50,377 nt of DNA from Deltaproteobacteria bacterium (GTDB lineage Bacteria > Desulfobacterota > Syntrophia > Syntrophales > Smithellaceae): positions 1 through 50,377 of the forward strand of contig JAJFTS010000119.1 of the NCBI GenBank assembly GCA_021372815.1, in the 5' to 3' direction. Shown here piece by piece: positions 1-8,304 of the stretch (position 1 is the stretch's first letter; each line of letters begins with the position of its first letter). Under the pieces are notes generated by a model. That model saw nothing but the letters and a program-made list of their open reading frames with translations, did no database searches and was not told where the DNA came from. A program made the position numbers and the translations under genes.

Positions 1-660
1 CAGTTTCATGGCCTGATCGATATCTTCCGCACGGGCATCACCCCGGTCAATCATATCGGCCGCTTCATTATAGATAAGGCACAGGAAACGGTTAACGATA
101 AAGCCCGGAATATCTTTGACGACAATAGGCGTTTTACCAAACTTTTTGCAGATCTCGACGGTCTTGTCGGCCGTGGCATCGCTGGTTTCTTTCCCCCGGA
201 TGACTTCCACCAGACGCATGGCTGGAACGGGACTGAAATAATGTGTGCCGATCACGCGGTCCGGATGCTTCGTAACGGCGGCAATGGACGTAATGCTGAG
301 CGTCGATGTATTGCTGGCCAGGATGACCTGGGGAGGACAGAGGGCATCCAACTTTTGAAAGATTTCCTTTTTCAGATCAAACTTTTCAAAGACGGCCTCC
401 ACGACCATCGCCACGTCTTTGACGGCCACGGCCATGTCGGTTGTTCCGGAAAGACGCGACAAGATCGCGTCGCACTGGGTTTGATTCAGTTTGCCTTTTT
501 CAACCTTCTTTCCAATAAATTTGCGAATATTGGCCATGCCCCGGTCCACAAATCCCTTCTCCGTATCCACCAGGCTCACCTGAAAACCCGCTTCCACGGC
601 GACCTGGGCAATGCCCGACCCCATCGTTCCCGAACCGATGACGGTAATTTTTTCTGTCAT
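1..660 (-). CDS. 3-hydroxyacyl-CoA (3-hydroxybutyryl-CoA) dehydrogenase, C-terminus cut by window edge
   Basis: NAD-dependent oxidation of 3-hydroxyacyl-CoA to 3-oxoacyl-CoA, the third step of beta-oxidation (or the reverse in butyrate synthesis). The first 220 residues are present and the frame is open to the left edge. The N-terminus has the Rossmann motif GSGTMGSG at residues 9-16. The family NTST segment follows, then THYFSPVP, which carries the catalytic-type His, and then PGFIVNR, which begins the C-terminal helical domain. The ATG at 658-660 is preceded by a strong AAGGAGG ribosome site. It lies 31 bases after the SDR gene and is probably the last visible member of the same minus-strand operon. 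Substrate chain length cannot be read from the sequence. Confidence 0.93.
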   Translation of the reverse strand, partial: MTEKITVIGSGTMGSGIAQVAVEAGFQVSLVDTEKGFVDRGMANIRKFIGKKVEKGKLNQTQCDAILSRLSGTTDMAVAVKDVAMVVEAVFEKFDLKKEIFQKLDALCPPQVILASNTSTLSITSIAAVTKHPDRVIGTHYFSPVPAMRLVEVIRGKETSDATADKTVEICKKFGKTPIVVKDIPGFIVNRFLCLIYNEAADMIDRGDARAEDIDQAMKL

Positions 661-691
661 AGTAAAATACCTCCTTGTAATGTATTTCTAT

Positions 692-1453
692 TTATAAATA
701 ACCATAGGCCAGCCAGCCGCCGTCGATGTTGACGATGCTCCCGGTCATATAGGAAGATTCATCACCGGCCATGTATACGGCCAGCCCGGCGATATCCTCC
801 ACCTCACCGATTCTGCCTTGCGGTGTGCGCTTGATAATGGCCTCCAGCGAAATGGCGCCTTTGTCAATGACGTCCTGGACCAGCTCCGTTCGCACATATC
901 CGGGAGCAATGGCGTTCACGCGAATCTTCCGGTCGGCCCATTCAATGGCCAGCACCTTGGTCAGTTCGTTAACCGCCGCTTTGCTGGCGCAATAGGCGGC
1001 GCGCTTCGGAGCGGCAAGAATCCCGTTCACCGATGAGATGTTGATAATGTTGCCGCCGCCCTGAGGGATCATGACGCGTGCCGCTGCCTGAGAAGCAAAG
1101 AAAACGCCGAACAAATCCGTTTCCAGCGCTGCGCGCCAATTTTCCGGTGAAATATCCTCGGAGGGGCCGCCCATGGTGATCCCGGCGTTGTTGACCAGCA
1201 GATCCAGACGGCCATACCGGTCAACGGTTTTTTTAACCAGATCATTGATGCTCTCAACTTTTCTGATATCGACCGAAACGGCCATAGCCTCGCCGCCGGA
1301 TTTCTTGATTTCCTGGACAATATCCTCCAAAGCATTCAGCGAACGGCTGGCCAGAACAACCGAAGCTCCTTCTCTGGCAAATCTTATGGCAATGGCTTTG
1401 CCGATGCCCTTACTGGCGCCCGTAACAATGGCCACTTTATTTTTCAGTTTCAT
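692..1453 (-). CDS. Short-chain dehydrogenase/reductase (FabG-like)
   Basis: A 253-residue classical SDR that should interconvert an alcohol and a ketone with NAD(P). Visible are the cofactor motif TGASKGIG (11-18), NNAG (88-91), Ser141, and the YxxxK pair Tyr154/Lys158, so the catalytic set is complete. The length is normal for the family. The start overlaps the stop of the upstream CoA-transferase gene (ATGA), which indicates translational coupling. In this operon, between a CoA transferase and a 3-hydroxyacyl-CoA dehydrogenase, it most likely acts on a CoA-linked or cyclic hydroxy intermediate of the imported substrate. A biosynthetic FabG role is less likely because no fatty-acid synthesis genes are nearby. 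Confidence 0.93.
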   Translation of the reverse strand: MKLKNKVAIVTGASKGIGKAIAIRFAREGASVVLASRSLNALEDIVQEIKKSGGEAMAVSVDIRKVESINDLVKKTVDRYGRLDLLVNNAGITMGGPSEDISPENWRAALETDLFGVFFASQAAARVMIPQGGGNIINISSVNGILAAPKRAAYCASKAAVNELTKVLAIEWADRKIRVNAIAPGYVRTELVQDVIDKGAISLEAIIKRTPQGRIGEVEDIAGLAVYMAGDESSYMTGSIVNIDGGWLAYGYL

Positions 1454-2307
1454 TTCATTCTCCTCGCCTGCGCTCCGCCAATTATTTTTTCGGAACGCAA
1501 ATTTGCTTTTTCCTTAATGCAGGCGTCCCTCAATTCAACGGCCAACTCGCGTCCGGCGGACAGTTCCGGAGCGAAATTACGGATAAAGTCGATTTCATTA
1601 TCCGTGGGGCGCTGTGTTTCCGACAGGTCGGCGGCCACTTTCAAATCCCACGGGATGTCTTTTTTTACAGCTTCGAGTTTGACACCGGGATGAATCTGGG
1701 CAAGATATATCTCCTTGGTTACAGGATCGAACCGGAAAATGCCTTTGGTGCTGATCAATGCCGACGGACCCGACCCCTTGGGGAACAAGCCTGTTTTGTC
1801 CCGGCTGTCGCCTCCCTCGAGGTAACCGGGAGAGGTGAAATAATCCAGTTTATTGACGAACGTTCCGCCCCGCATGGTGAGGACAGTTCTTTTCGAATAG
1901 GCGATAAAATCAGCGGCACCGCCGGATCCCGGTAAACGTATAGTTGGTTTTTCATAGTCGCCGATTGCGGTGGTGTTGAGGTTCCCGTATTTATCCACTT
2001 GCCCCACTCCGAGAAAACAGACGTCAACAAAACCACGATAGGTAACGGTAAAGGCGGAAAAAAGATCCGTGGAAAAAGAAAATCCGCGACAGGAGTGTGC
2101 GTCGGCAATATTGTTCAGGGATAAAAGAGGACGGATATCCACAATGCCCGATTCCATCATCAGGGTTGCGTGCGGCGCGAACAACGCTTTCGCCAGGGCT
2201 CCCGCCGTCATGGGCACACCAACGCCCAGAACCACGTTTTCATAATCGTTAATTTCCCTGGCCACAGCAATAGCCAGCAGTTCATCCAAGGTATAGGGTT
2301 TACTCAT
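1450..2307 (-). CDS. CoA-transferase family I, beta subunit (glutaconate CoA-transferase B-like)
   Basis: The 285-residue second subunit of a heterodimeric or tetrameric CoA transferase, resembling GctB/IpdB. The region MMESGIVDIRP puts Glu52 where family I enzymes carry the glutamate that forms the acyl-glutamyl-CoA intermediate. Further on are FLGVGQVDKYGNLNTT and the glycine-rich PGSGGAADF loop, both typical of the family. It overlaps the alpha-subunit gene by 8 bases and the SDR gene by 4, so the three are translated from one message. The presumed role is to activate the imported acid using acetyl-CoA or another acyl-CoA as donor. IpdB of actinobacteria is a ring-cleaving hydrolase, but the glutamate here favours a true transferase. 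The acid itself is unknown. Confidence 0.88.
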   Translation of the reverse strand: MSKPYTLDELLAIAVAREINDYENVVLGVGVPMTAGALAKALFAPHATLMMESGIVDIRPLLSLNNIADAHSCRGFSFSTDLFSAFTVTYRGFVDVCFLGVGQVDKYGNLNTTAIGDYEKPTIRLPGSGGAADFIAYSKRTVLTMRGGTFVNKLDYFTSPGYLEGGDSRDKTGLFPKGSGPSALISTKGIFRFDPVTKEIYLAQIHPGVKLEAVKKDIPWDLKVAADLSETQRPTDNEIDFIRNFAPELSAGRELAVELRDACIKEKANLRSEKIIGGAQARRMK

Positions 2308-3349
2308 ATGTTTTCCCTCTTTCTTTCAATAACGTTTCCAGTTGCGGAAGGGTTACGCCCATGCTTCTCTCTTTACCGTCCTGATTCCAGTGGGAGGTAA
2401 AGGCCGACCCGTAATTGGCGGGAGCGGAATAAAAGGGCTTGGCCCGCAGTTCATCCAGCGCGGCGCTGCCGAATTTCCGGATATAGTGATCAATGTAAGC
2501 GGCGCGGTCCGGACAACTATAAACCCATTCGTCCATCCAGGCGGCGAGTCCGTCAGCCGTGGCCGCAGCAGAGGAAAACAGGCCATTATACATAAAATTA
2601 TCCACATTATAGTATCCCAGCACTTCCGTGGGATGGGCGCCCCAGGGCACCTCGATGACTGCGTTGACGCGATAGGCCGGAATGATTGTCAGATGAGGGC
2701 TTGATTCAATGATTTCGTGATCGACAATCTCCTCACAGGAGACAATGATTTTTTTGCTGGACAACGCCGCGGAAGCCACACTGCCCATCGCCCCCCAATA
2801 TTGCGCGTTGCCGTATATATCAGCCCGCTGAACATGGATGATACACACATCCGGCGTCGCCGCCGGCACCGTGACGATGTCCTTTCCCGTGTAGGGACAC
2901 TTGATCACCCGGAATTTGTTTTCGCCCATGAATCCCCGCTTCCGGAAGATATCCGTCACCATGACGCCTTCCAAAACCGGTAGAAAGGAAAAACCATGCA
3001 TGCCGGCTACCAGTCGCGCATTATATTCAAAGTTAGTATAATCTTCAATTTCGAGTGTTCCTGCATTCAGGGATCGCTCCACGGCGGAACCACCCTTCTT
3101 CCCGCCGGAACGCATGACATAGGTTGTAACCAGCCGATGAACACATCCGCCGGCGACAAGAACCTCAACATCAAAGATGCCGGATTGAGAATACAGGGTG
3201 AAGCCTTTTTTGCCTTGTCTGGTAATCTCATAAACAAGCTCGGCGCAGCTTCCGACGGTATAATTGCCAATCACCAGTTCGTCGTCGTCATGGACAAATT
3301 TTTCAACTGCTTCTTTGGCGCTCATGACTTTACCGTTTATTTCTCCCAT
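2300..3349 (-). CDS. CoA-transferase family I, alpha subunit (glutaconate CoA-transferase A-like)
   Basis: A 349-residue partner of the following beta subunit. It begins with a short segment typical of GctA/IpdA (MSAKEAVEKFVHDDDELVIG). It has the family core: FDVEVLVAGGCVHRL, then a CoA-binding half with CIIHVQRADIYGNAQYWG. Length is near the 320-350 usual for GctA-type subunits. The start ATG is preceded by GCGAGGAC. Upstream, the 208-base gap to the binding-protein gene contains two stem-loops (3392-3475 and 3499-3538), so the CoA-transferase part may be transcribed at a different level from the transporter part. Confidence 0.88.
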   Translation of the reverse strand: MGEINGKVMSAKEAVEKFVHDDDELVIGNYTVGSCAELVYEITRQGKKGFTLYSQSGIFDVEVLVAGGCVHRLVTTYVMRSGGKKGGSAVERSLNAGTLEIEDYTNFEYNARLVAGMHGFSFLPVLEGVMVTDIFRKRGFMGENKFRVIKCPYTGKDIVTVPAATPDVCIIHVQRADIYGNAQYWGAMGSVASAALSSKKIIVSCEEIVDHEIIESSPHLTIIPAYRVNAVIEVPWGAHPTEVLGYYNVDNFMYNGLFSSAAATADGLAAWMDEWVYSCPDRAAYIDHYIRKFGSAALDELRAKPFYSAPANYGSAFTSHWNQDGKERSMGVTLPQLETLLKERGKTYE

Positions 3350-3374
3350 ATTAACGTCCTCGCTTTTTTATCAA

Positions 3375-3388
3375 CTTAAAACTTAAAT
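3375..3388. repeat. Short heptamer pair (CTTAAAA CTTAAAT)
   Basis: Two contiguous 7-base units (3375-3381 and 3382-3388) of the same motif that forms longer arrays near 27.95 and 28.79 kb. It lies just upstream of the CoA-transferase alpha gene. Confidence 0.5.
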
Positions 3389-3391
3389 CGG

Positions 3392-3475
3392 ATTCCTCCT
3401 TTCCGTCTGATGAGGGATGACCCCTTTCATCAACATCGGTGTCCGGGGTCATCTCATAAGGAAAGGAGGGAATTA
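3392..3475. other. Long imperfect stem-loop in the livK-ctfA gap
   Basis: The left arm runs from ATTCCTCCTTTCC (from 3392) through ATGAGGGATGACCCC (3410-3424). The right arm is GGGGTCATCTCAT (3445-3457) followed by GGAAAGGAGGGAAT. The two arms pair over more than 25 bases with small bulges around a 20-base loop. On the minus-strand message it would sit in the 5' region of the CoA-transferase genes. No long U-run follows, so it looks like a processing, stability or attenuation element rather than a simple terminator. Confidence 0.6.
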
Positions 3476-3498
3476 TTACTTTAAAACATAAAAGTTAT

Positions 3499-3538
3499 CG
3501 ATGCATCCCGGAGTCATAAGGCATTCCGGGATGCATCG
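3499..3538 (-). terminator. Probable intrinsic terminator or attenuator after the binding-protein gene
   Basis: A perfect 14-bp stem, CGATGCATCCCGGA (3499-3512) with TCCGGGATGCATCG (3525-3538), and a 12-base loop. On the minus strand it is followed by a T-rich stretch (ATAACTTTTATGTTTT). It lies 20 bases after the binding-protein stop codon, the expected place for a terminator. The operon may read through it in part. Confidence 0.65.
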
Positions 3539-3557
3539 GGTAAGTACTTTGTCGATG

Positions 3558-4772
3558 TTACTTCATCTTGCAGCCGGTTTCCGCTAACGGCACTTCCACG
3601 GACTTCGCGGTTGCCATGCCCCGGGGTGTCTCGAAAGCATGCTTGAAATATTTGTTCTTGGCCACAATTTCAGTGTACCAATAAGGCACCTGTCCCTGAT
3701 GATCGCCGGCCCTCATCGTCCATACGCCGGCAGGGCCGTCAAAAGAAAGGCCTTCCCACGCTTTAATAACGGCTGCTATATCCGTTGACCCGGCTTTTTT
3801 AACGGCTTCGGCCCAGAACATCGTAGCCGTATAAGCTTTACCGGCACAGTATGACGGCCAGCGCTTCTTTTCTTTGTAAAACTTTGCCACAAATACTTCA
3901 TTCTTTTTTGTAGGCATGGAAATGGTCCAGATTTCCGCGCCCATACTGCCAATAATGAGACTGTCGTTGCCCAGCCCCTGGATGGTCACTTCATCATTGA
4001 TGTAGTAATCGAATATTTTCTGCTTCATTCCCATGGGACGCCCCTGCTTGAGAAGCAGCGTGAGGTCATTGCCCCAGTTAGGCGTGAAGATGGCATCCGG
4101 TTTTGCCGCAATGATCTGACTGACATAAGGGGCAAAATCCTTGGTGCCGGCCGGGTGATAAAGTTCACACACGATTTTTGTGGAAGGGCTGATCTGGGCG
4201 ATTCTTTTCTTGAAGGCCGACAATGCTTCATGACCGAAGGAATAATCCTGGCCAATAATAGCGATCTTCTTGTAACCCATTTTCACGACCAGCTGCGCCA
4301 GAGCGAAAGAACGGCCGTCGGTGCTGCCTCCGGGACGGAAGAAATTCTTGTTACACTTTTCGCCGGTCATGCTGGCGGCATCCATTCCGTAGGTGTACAT
4401 AATCGCATTTTGTTTTTCCGCCAGCTGGGCCATGGCCGCACCTACCGAGCTTCCCGTGCCGCCGCAAAAGAACTTCACACCGTCTTTCAGGATCAGGCTT
4501 TGAGCTTTACGTGTTGCCACATCCGGTTTCAGTTCCGAATCAATCGGAACAACTTCCACTTTCTTGCCCAGAAGACCGCCGCTCTCATTGATTACTTGAG
4601 CGGCGTACAACACGCCGTCAAGATAACGTTCGCCGATATCCTTGAACGTTCCCGACAGGGGTTCCGTAACCCCGAGCTTAATGGTGCCTTCAGCCGCTAC
4701 TGAGAAGGCGGGCAGCGACAGCATTAAGACCATGGATAAAAAACACAAACCATAAACAAGCTTTTTTCTCAT
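3558..4772 (-). CDS. Branched-chain amino acid-type ABC transporter, periplasmic binding protein
   Basis: A 404-residue LivJ/LivK-family (type I periplasmic binding fold) receptor. A signal peptide of about 27 residues ends in FSVAA. The mature start TIKLGVTEPLSGTFKDIG is the usual first beta strand and ligand loop of the family, and KKIAIIGQDYSFGHEAL is the second-lobe hinge region. It delivers ligand to the LivHMGF complex encoded directly upstream. Liv-type receptors of anaerobes often bind organic acids, amides or aromatic acids rather than leucine. The adjoining CoA-transferase genes suggest a carboxylic acid here, which is inference. The ATG is preceded by GGGAGGT. Confidence 0.9.
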   Translation of the reverse strand: MRKKLVYGLCFLSMVLMLSLPAFSVAAEGTIKLGVTEPLSGTFKDIGERYLDGVLYAAQVINESGGLLGKKVEVVPIDSELKPDVATRKAQSLILKDGVKFFCGGTGSSVGAAMAQLAEKQNAIMYTYGMDAASMTGEKCNKNFFRPGGSTDGRSFALAQLVVKMGYKKIAIIGQDYSFGHEALSAFKKRIAQISPSTKIVCELYHPAGTKDFAPYVSQIIAAKPDAIFTPNWGNDLTLLLKQGRPMGMKQKIFDYYINDEVTIQGLGNDSLIIGSMGAEIWTISMPTKKNEVFVAKFYKEKKRWPSYCAGKAYTATMFWAEAVKKAGSTDIAAVIKAWEGLSFDGPAGVWTMRAGDHQGQVPYWYTEIVAKNKYFKHAFETPRGMATAKSVEVPLAETGCKMK

Positions 4773-4859
4773 AAAAACCTCCCATACTTTCTGTTGTTCA
4801 TTTCTTTCTCACGCTTATTAAACGCATAAAAGCAGTGACTCAGCATTACGCGCAACGCA

Positions 4860-4893
4860 GCAATTCTCCCCCCGTAAAAAACAGGGGAATTGC
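4860..4893. other. Intercistronic stem-loop between livF and the binding-protein gene
   Basis: GCAATTC-T-CCCC (4860-4871) pairs with GGGGAATTGC (4884-4893), a stem of about 10-11 bp with one bulge and an A-rich loop. It lies just after the livF stop on the minus-strand message and has no U-run. Such hairpins can protect upstream 3' ends and allow the receptor gene to be expressed at a different level from the transporter core. Confidence 0.5.
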
Positions 4894-4900
4894 AAAGTTG

Positions 4901-5611
4901 TTATACCTCCAGATAATTTTTTCTTATCTCTTCAGCCGCCAGAAGTTCTTCCGTGTTTCCCGCAAAAACAATCTGCCCCTTGCTCATAATATAGTAGCGG
5001 TCCGCAACCTTGATGGCCGCCTTGAAATTCTGTTCCACCATCAGGACTGTTACGCCTGATTTTCGAACGGTTGCCAGCATATCCAGCACGTCTTTTACGA
5101 TCAGAGGGGCCAATCCTTCCGTTGGTTCGTCCACCAGAATAACGCGGGGGTTCCCCATCAGCGTCCTCACCACGGTGAGCATCTGCTGTTCGCCGCCGGA
5201 AAGATGACTGCCTTTGTTATTTTTCCTTTCCTCCAGTCTGGGGAATAGTTTATAAACCCGTTCGACGGTCCAGCCTCCTTCCCCGATATTTTCCTTCTTC
5301 CCGTTTTTGATACCCATCAGGAGATTCTCATGAACGGTGAGACTACGGAAAATCCGCCGGTCTTCGGGAACATAGCCGACGCCCAGGCGGGCGATTTCAT
5401 AGGGCGCAAGGCCTACCAGTTCCCGATCATGGAATCGAATGCTGCCCTGCTCAGGCTTTACGACACCCATAATGCTCTTTAATGTGGTGGATTTGCCGAC
5501 GCCGTTTCTCCCCAGGAGACAAACGAGTTCCCCTTCTTTTAAATCCAGAGAAACACCATGCAAAATATGGCTCTTACCGTAGTAGCTGTGAATATCTCTT
5601 ATTTCTAACAT
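4901..5611 (-). CDS. livF: Branched-chain amino acid-type ABC transporter ATP-binding protein LivF
   Basis: A 236-residue ATPase that powers the LivHM permease from the cytoplasmic side. Walker A GRNGVGKST lies at 34-42, the signature LSGGEQQ at 137-143, and Walker B with VILVDEPTEG at about 157-166. The switch histidine is not obvious because the family region reads LMVEQNFKAA. Length and motif order match LivF rather than LivG. It starts 2 bases after livG ends, so the two are tightly coupled. Confidence 0.94.
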   Translation of the reverse strand: MLEIRDIHSYYGKSHILHGVSLDLKEGELVCLLGRNGVGKSTTLKSIMGVVKPEQGSIRFHDRELVGLAPYEIARLGVGYVPEDRRIFRSLTVHENLLMGIKNGKKENIGEGGWTVERVYKLFPRLEERKNNKGSHLSGGEQQMLTVVRTLMGNPRVILVDEPTEGLAPLIVKDVLDMLATVRKSGVTVLMVEQNFKAAIKVADRYYIMSKGQIVFAGNTEELLAAEEIRKNYLEV

Positions 5612-5613
5612 GT

Positions 5614-6357
5614 TTATCCTTCCCCCAGATAGGCGTCCTTGACGCGCTGGTCATTGCGAATTTTTTCCGGCGTATCGGAGACGAGAATCGTCCCGTAATG
5701 AAGAACGGAAATAATATTGGCAAGCGAAAAAACGACTTCCATGTCATGCTCGATGATAATCAGCGTGTGGCCTGCTGTTACCTTATCAATCATTTGGATA
5801 GCCTGATTCGTTTCTTCACGCGTCATGCCTGCGGTAGGCTCGTCCAGGAGAATCAGTTCCGGATCCGTGGAGAGGGTAATGGCGATTTCCAGCGCTCTCT
5901 GCTGGCCGTAAGACAGGGAACTGGCGGGTTGATCCTTGACATCTACGAGTCCGACATCTTCCAGGATGGACTCTACTTTTTCACAGATATTCCGGTCATG
6001 ATCGGGCATTTTGAAGAAATTGTACCGCAATCCATGATGGGAGCGAACTCCGGCGAGAACATTGTAGAAGACGCTCAATTCCTGGAAGACGTTGGTGATC
6101 TGGAATGAACGAGCCAAACCGTAGTGGTTCAGGACGTTAGGAGGCTTTCCGGATATATCTTTTCCCTTGAAAAGGATGGCCCCGGATGAAGGTTTGAACT
6201 TGCCGCTGATAATATTGAGCAGTGTTGTTTTCCCGGCTCCGTTCGGGCCGATCACGGCATGACGTTCTTTTTCTGTGACCTTGAACTCAACGCCCGTCAG
6301 GACCTTCAAACCCGAAAAGTCCTTGTGAATATTCTGGATATGGAGATAATCGCTCAT
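5614..6357 (-). CDS. livG: Branched-chain amino acid-type ABC transporter ATP-binding protein LivG
   Basis: The second ATPase of the importer, 247 residues from the chosen ATG at 6355-6357. A start further upstream would add 25 residues inside livM. The internal start is preferred because it has AGAGGAAG at proper spacing, lies 4 bases after the livM stop, and begins like LivG proteins. Walker A is GPNGAGKTT (37-45), the signature is LSYGQQRALEI, and Walker B is LILLDEPTAGM. IIEHDMEVVFSLA carries the switch histidine. The long insert between Walker A and the signature is typical of LivG. Confidence 0.94.
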   Translation of the reverse strand: MSDYLHIQNIHKDFSGLKVLTGVEFKVTEKERHAVIGPNGAGKTTLLNIISGKFKPSSGAILFKGKDISGKPPNVLNHYGLARSFQITNVFQELSVFYNVLAGVRSHHGLRYNFFKMPDHDRNICEKVESILEDVGLVDVKDQPASSLSYGQQRALEIAITLSTDPELILLDEPTAGMTREETNQAIQMIDKVTAGHTLIIIEHDMEVVFSLANIISVLHYGTILVSDTPEKIRNDQRVKDAYLGEG

Positions 6358-6361
6358 GGTT

Positions 6362-7360
6362 TCACACTTCCTCTGCCGTGGCGGATTTGCCGCCGTTATT
6401 GTCTTTCTTTTCAAAAAACCGTTGCCATACATTCATAATGACGTCAGACAAACCGCCGGGAACATACAGAACCATCAAGACAAAGATGACTCCGATAACC
6501 AGCGGCCAACGATCCGTGATATTACTAAGGTAGTTCTGGAGAATAATATAAACGAAGACGCCCAGCAGGGGTCCCCAAAATTTCTTCGTTCCTCCAACAA
6601 AGACCATGAGCAGAACCGCCGTCGTCATATCGGGACTGATTGCCGAAATGGAAACAAACTGGAAATGGAGCGTGTAGAAAACGCCCGCAAGGCCGGCCAG
6701 AGCTCCGGTAAAGGTGAAGAGGATAAGCCTGCTGATATTCGTGTTGAATCCCAGAAATTTCATCCGTTCCTCGTTCTCACGCATCAGCAGAACCGTCTTG
6801 CCCATGGCCGTATGCGTAAAATACCAGCAGAAAACAATCGCCGCGCCCATGATCACCAGGGTCAGATAATAAAAGTTTGTCAGACTGTCCAGCGGAATGG
6901 ATGTAAACCCCAGATCAAGACCCGGTCGGGTAATGCTGAGTCCGTCGTCACCACCCGTAACGGAGTGCCATTTGGTCGCTATGGCATAAAAGAGAGCATT
7001 AAAGGCCAGTGTCAGCAGGGCAAAATAGGACCCTTTATGCCGTAAAAGCAGACCGCCGATGATAAAGCCGACGATTACGGCTGCTCCGACACCGATCAAT
7101 ATGACGTTCCACAGGGACAAACCTGGAATATGAATGATCGCTATGGCCGTCACGAAGGCGCTCAAACCGAAGAACATCGCATGACCGAAAGACAGGAGCC
7201 CGGCGTAACCAAGAAGAAGATTGTAACTGACGGCAAAGAGCGCAAAAATGATAATTTCAGTCAACATGTTCAAATGGTACTGTTTGAGGATAACGGGCAT
7301 AAAAATCCCCAACAGAAATAATGCGATAATAGTGATGAGGGGCATGATTTTCTGTTTCAT
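6362..7360 (-). CDS. livM: Branched-chain amino acid-type ABC transporter permease LivM
   Basis: A 332-residue inner-membrane permease with about nine to ten hydrophobic segments. The family signature region GYAGLLSFGHAMFFGLSAF lies near residue 53 and GALAGLAGVFYTL is in the second half. The C-terminal hydrophilic tail is slightly longer than usual. It forms the channel with LivH. The start shares one base with the livH stop (TAATG). Confidence 0.94.
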   Translation of the reverse strand: MKQKIMPLITIIALFLLGIFMPVILKQYHLNMLTEIIIFALFAVSYNLLLGYAGLLSFGHAMFFGLSAFVTAIAIIHIPGLSLWNVILIGVGAAVIVGFIIGGLLLRHKGSYFALLTLAFNALFYAIATKWHSVTGGDDGLSITRPGLDLGFTSIPLDSLTNFYYLTLVIMGAAIVFCWYFTHTAMGKTVLLMRENEERMKFLGFNTNISRLILFTFTGALAGLAGVFYTLHFQFVSISAISPDMTTAVLLMVFVGGTKKFWGPLLGVFVYIILQNYLSNITDRWPLVIGVIFVLMVLYVPGGLSDVIMNVWQRFFEKKDNNGGKSATAEEV

Positions 7361-8223
7361 TATTGTTCCTCCCCGAATAGCCCCGAAGGCTTAACAACTA
7401 AAACAATAGCCATGAGCAGGTAAACAAGGGCCACCGACAACTTGGGGATCAGAAGAACGCCAAAGGACTGGAGCTGGCCGATGAGCAGGGAAGCGACAAT
7501 AGCGCCGCCCAGACTTCCAAAACCGCCTACGACGATCACAACAAACGCATCGATCAGAATTTCCTGGGCCATACCCGGGAAAGTGGAAAGAAGCGGTCCC
7601 GCGATTACACCGGCAAATCCTGATAGCGCCGTACCGAAGGCAAAAACGCCCATCAACACGAGAGGCACGTTCACCCCAAGGGTGTTGGTCATTTCGCTGT
7701 CGTTGACCGACGCCCGGAGGATAATGCCCAGACGGGTCTTGTAAAGGATAAGGGCCATGACCCCTCCGACCAAAACAGCGCAGAGGAAAATGAAGATGCG
7801 GTATATCGGATAAATGAACCCAAAAATCGTGATGGTTCCGCTGAGGAACCCGGTGATGTTGACGGCCAGTGGATAATTACCCCAATACCATTTAACCAGT
7901 TCCGTGACAATATAGGCCAAACCGAAAGTCAAGAGAAGTTCGCCAAGATGGCCGTATTTGTGCACACGCCGCAGGAGAAAGCGCTCGATTAGTGCACCGA
8001 TGACGAAGAGGATCAGGGGGCACAGGATCAGGGCCATCCAGAATTGGCCGGTCAACTGCATGATGATGGTATACGAAAGATAGGCACCTAGCATGTACAT
8101 GGCCGCATGGGCAAAGTTCAGGACGTTCATCATCCCGAAAATAAGGGTGAGGCCTGCCGAGACCAGAAAAAGAAGACCTGCATAGGCCAGACCGTGGAGA
8201 AAAAAGACGGGAATGTCGCTCAT
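7360..8223 (-). CDS. livH: Branched-chain amino acid-type ABC transporter permease LivH
   Basis: A 287-residue permease from the ATG at 8221-8223, chosen because AAAGGA precedes it. A longer frame to 8277 adds 18 mostly charged residues and is unlikely. It has the family region GLTLIFGMMNVLNFAHAAM, repeated hydrophobic helices, and a conserved segment VVIVVGGFGSLGGAIVASLL near the C-terminus. Along with livM it forms the membrane pore. It lies 81 bases after the regulator gene, on the same strand. Confidence 0.94.
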   Translation of the reverse strand: MSDIPVFFLHGLAYAGLLFLVSAGLTLIFGMMNVLNFAHAAMYMLGAYLSYTIIMQLTGQFWMALILCPLILFVIGALIERFLLRRVHKYGHLGELLLTFGLAYIVTELVKWYWGNYPLAVNITGFLSGTITIFGFIYPIYRIFIFLCAVLVGGVMALILYKTRLGIILRASVNDSEMTNTLGVNVPLVLMGVFAFGTALSGFAGVIAGPLLSTFPGMAQEILIDAFVVIVVGGFGSLGGAIVASLLIGQLQSFGVLLIPKLSVALVYLLMAIVLVVKPSGLFGEEQ

Positions 8224-8304
8224 GTATTTTTTCCTTTCTTTTACAGTCGCCGTTAAAGTAAGAATCCTGTTTCCCACGCTTGCGGAGAACTGCGTTATGG
8301 TTTT

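Noticed and set aside
2300-3349. Naming the CoA transferase as IpdAB (steroid ring cleavage)
   Set aside because: No steroid genes are nearby and the beta subunit keeps the transferase-type glutamate; a general family I name is safer.
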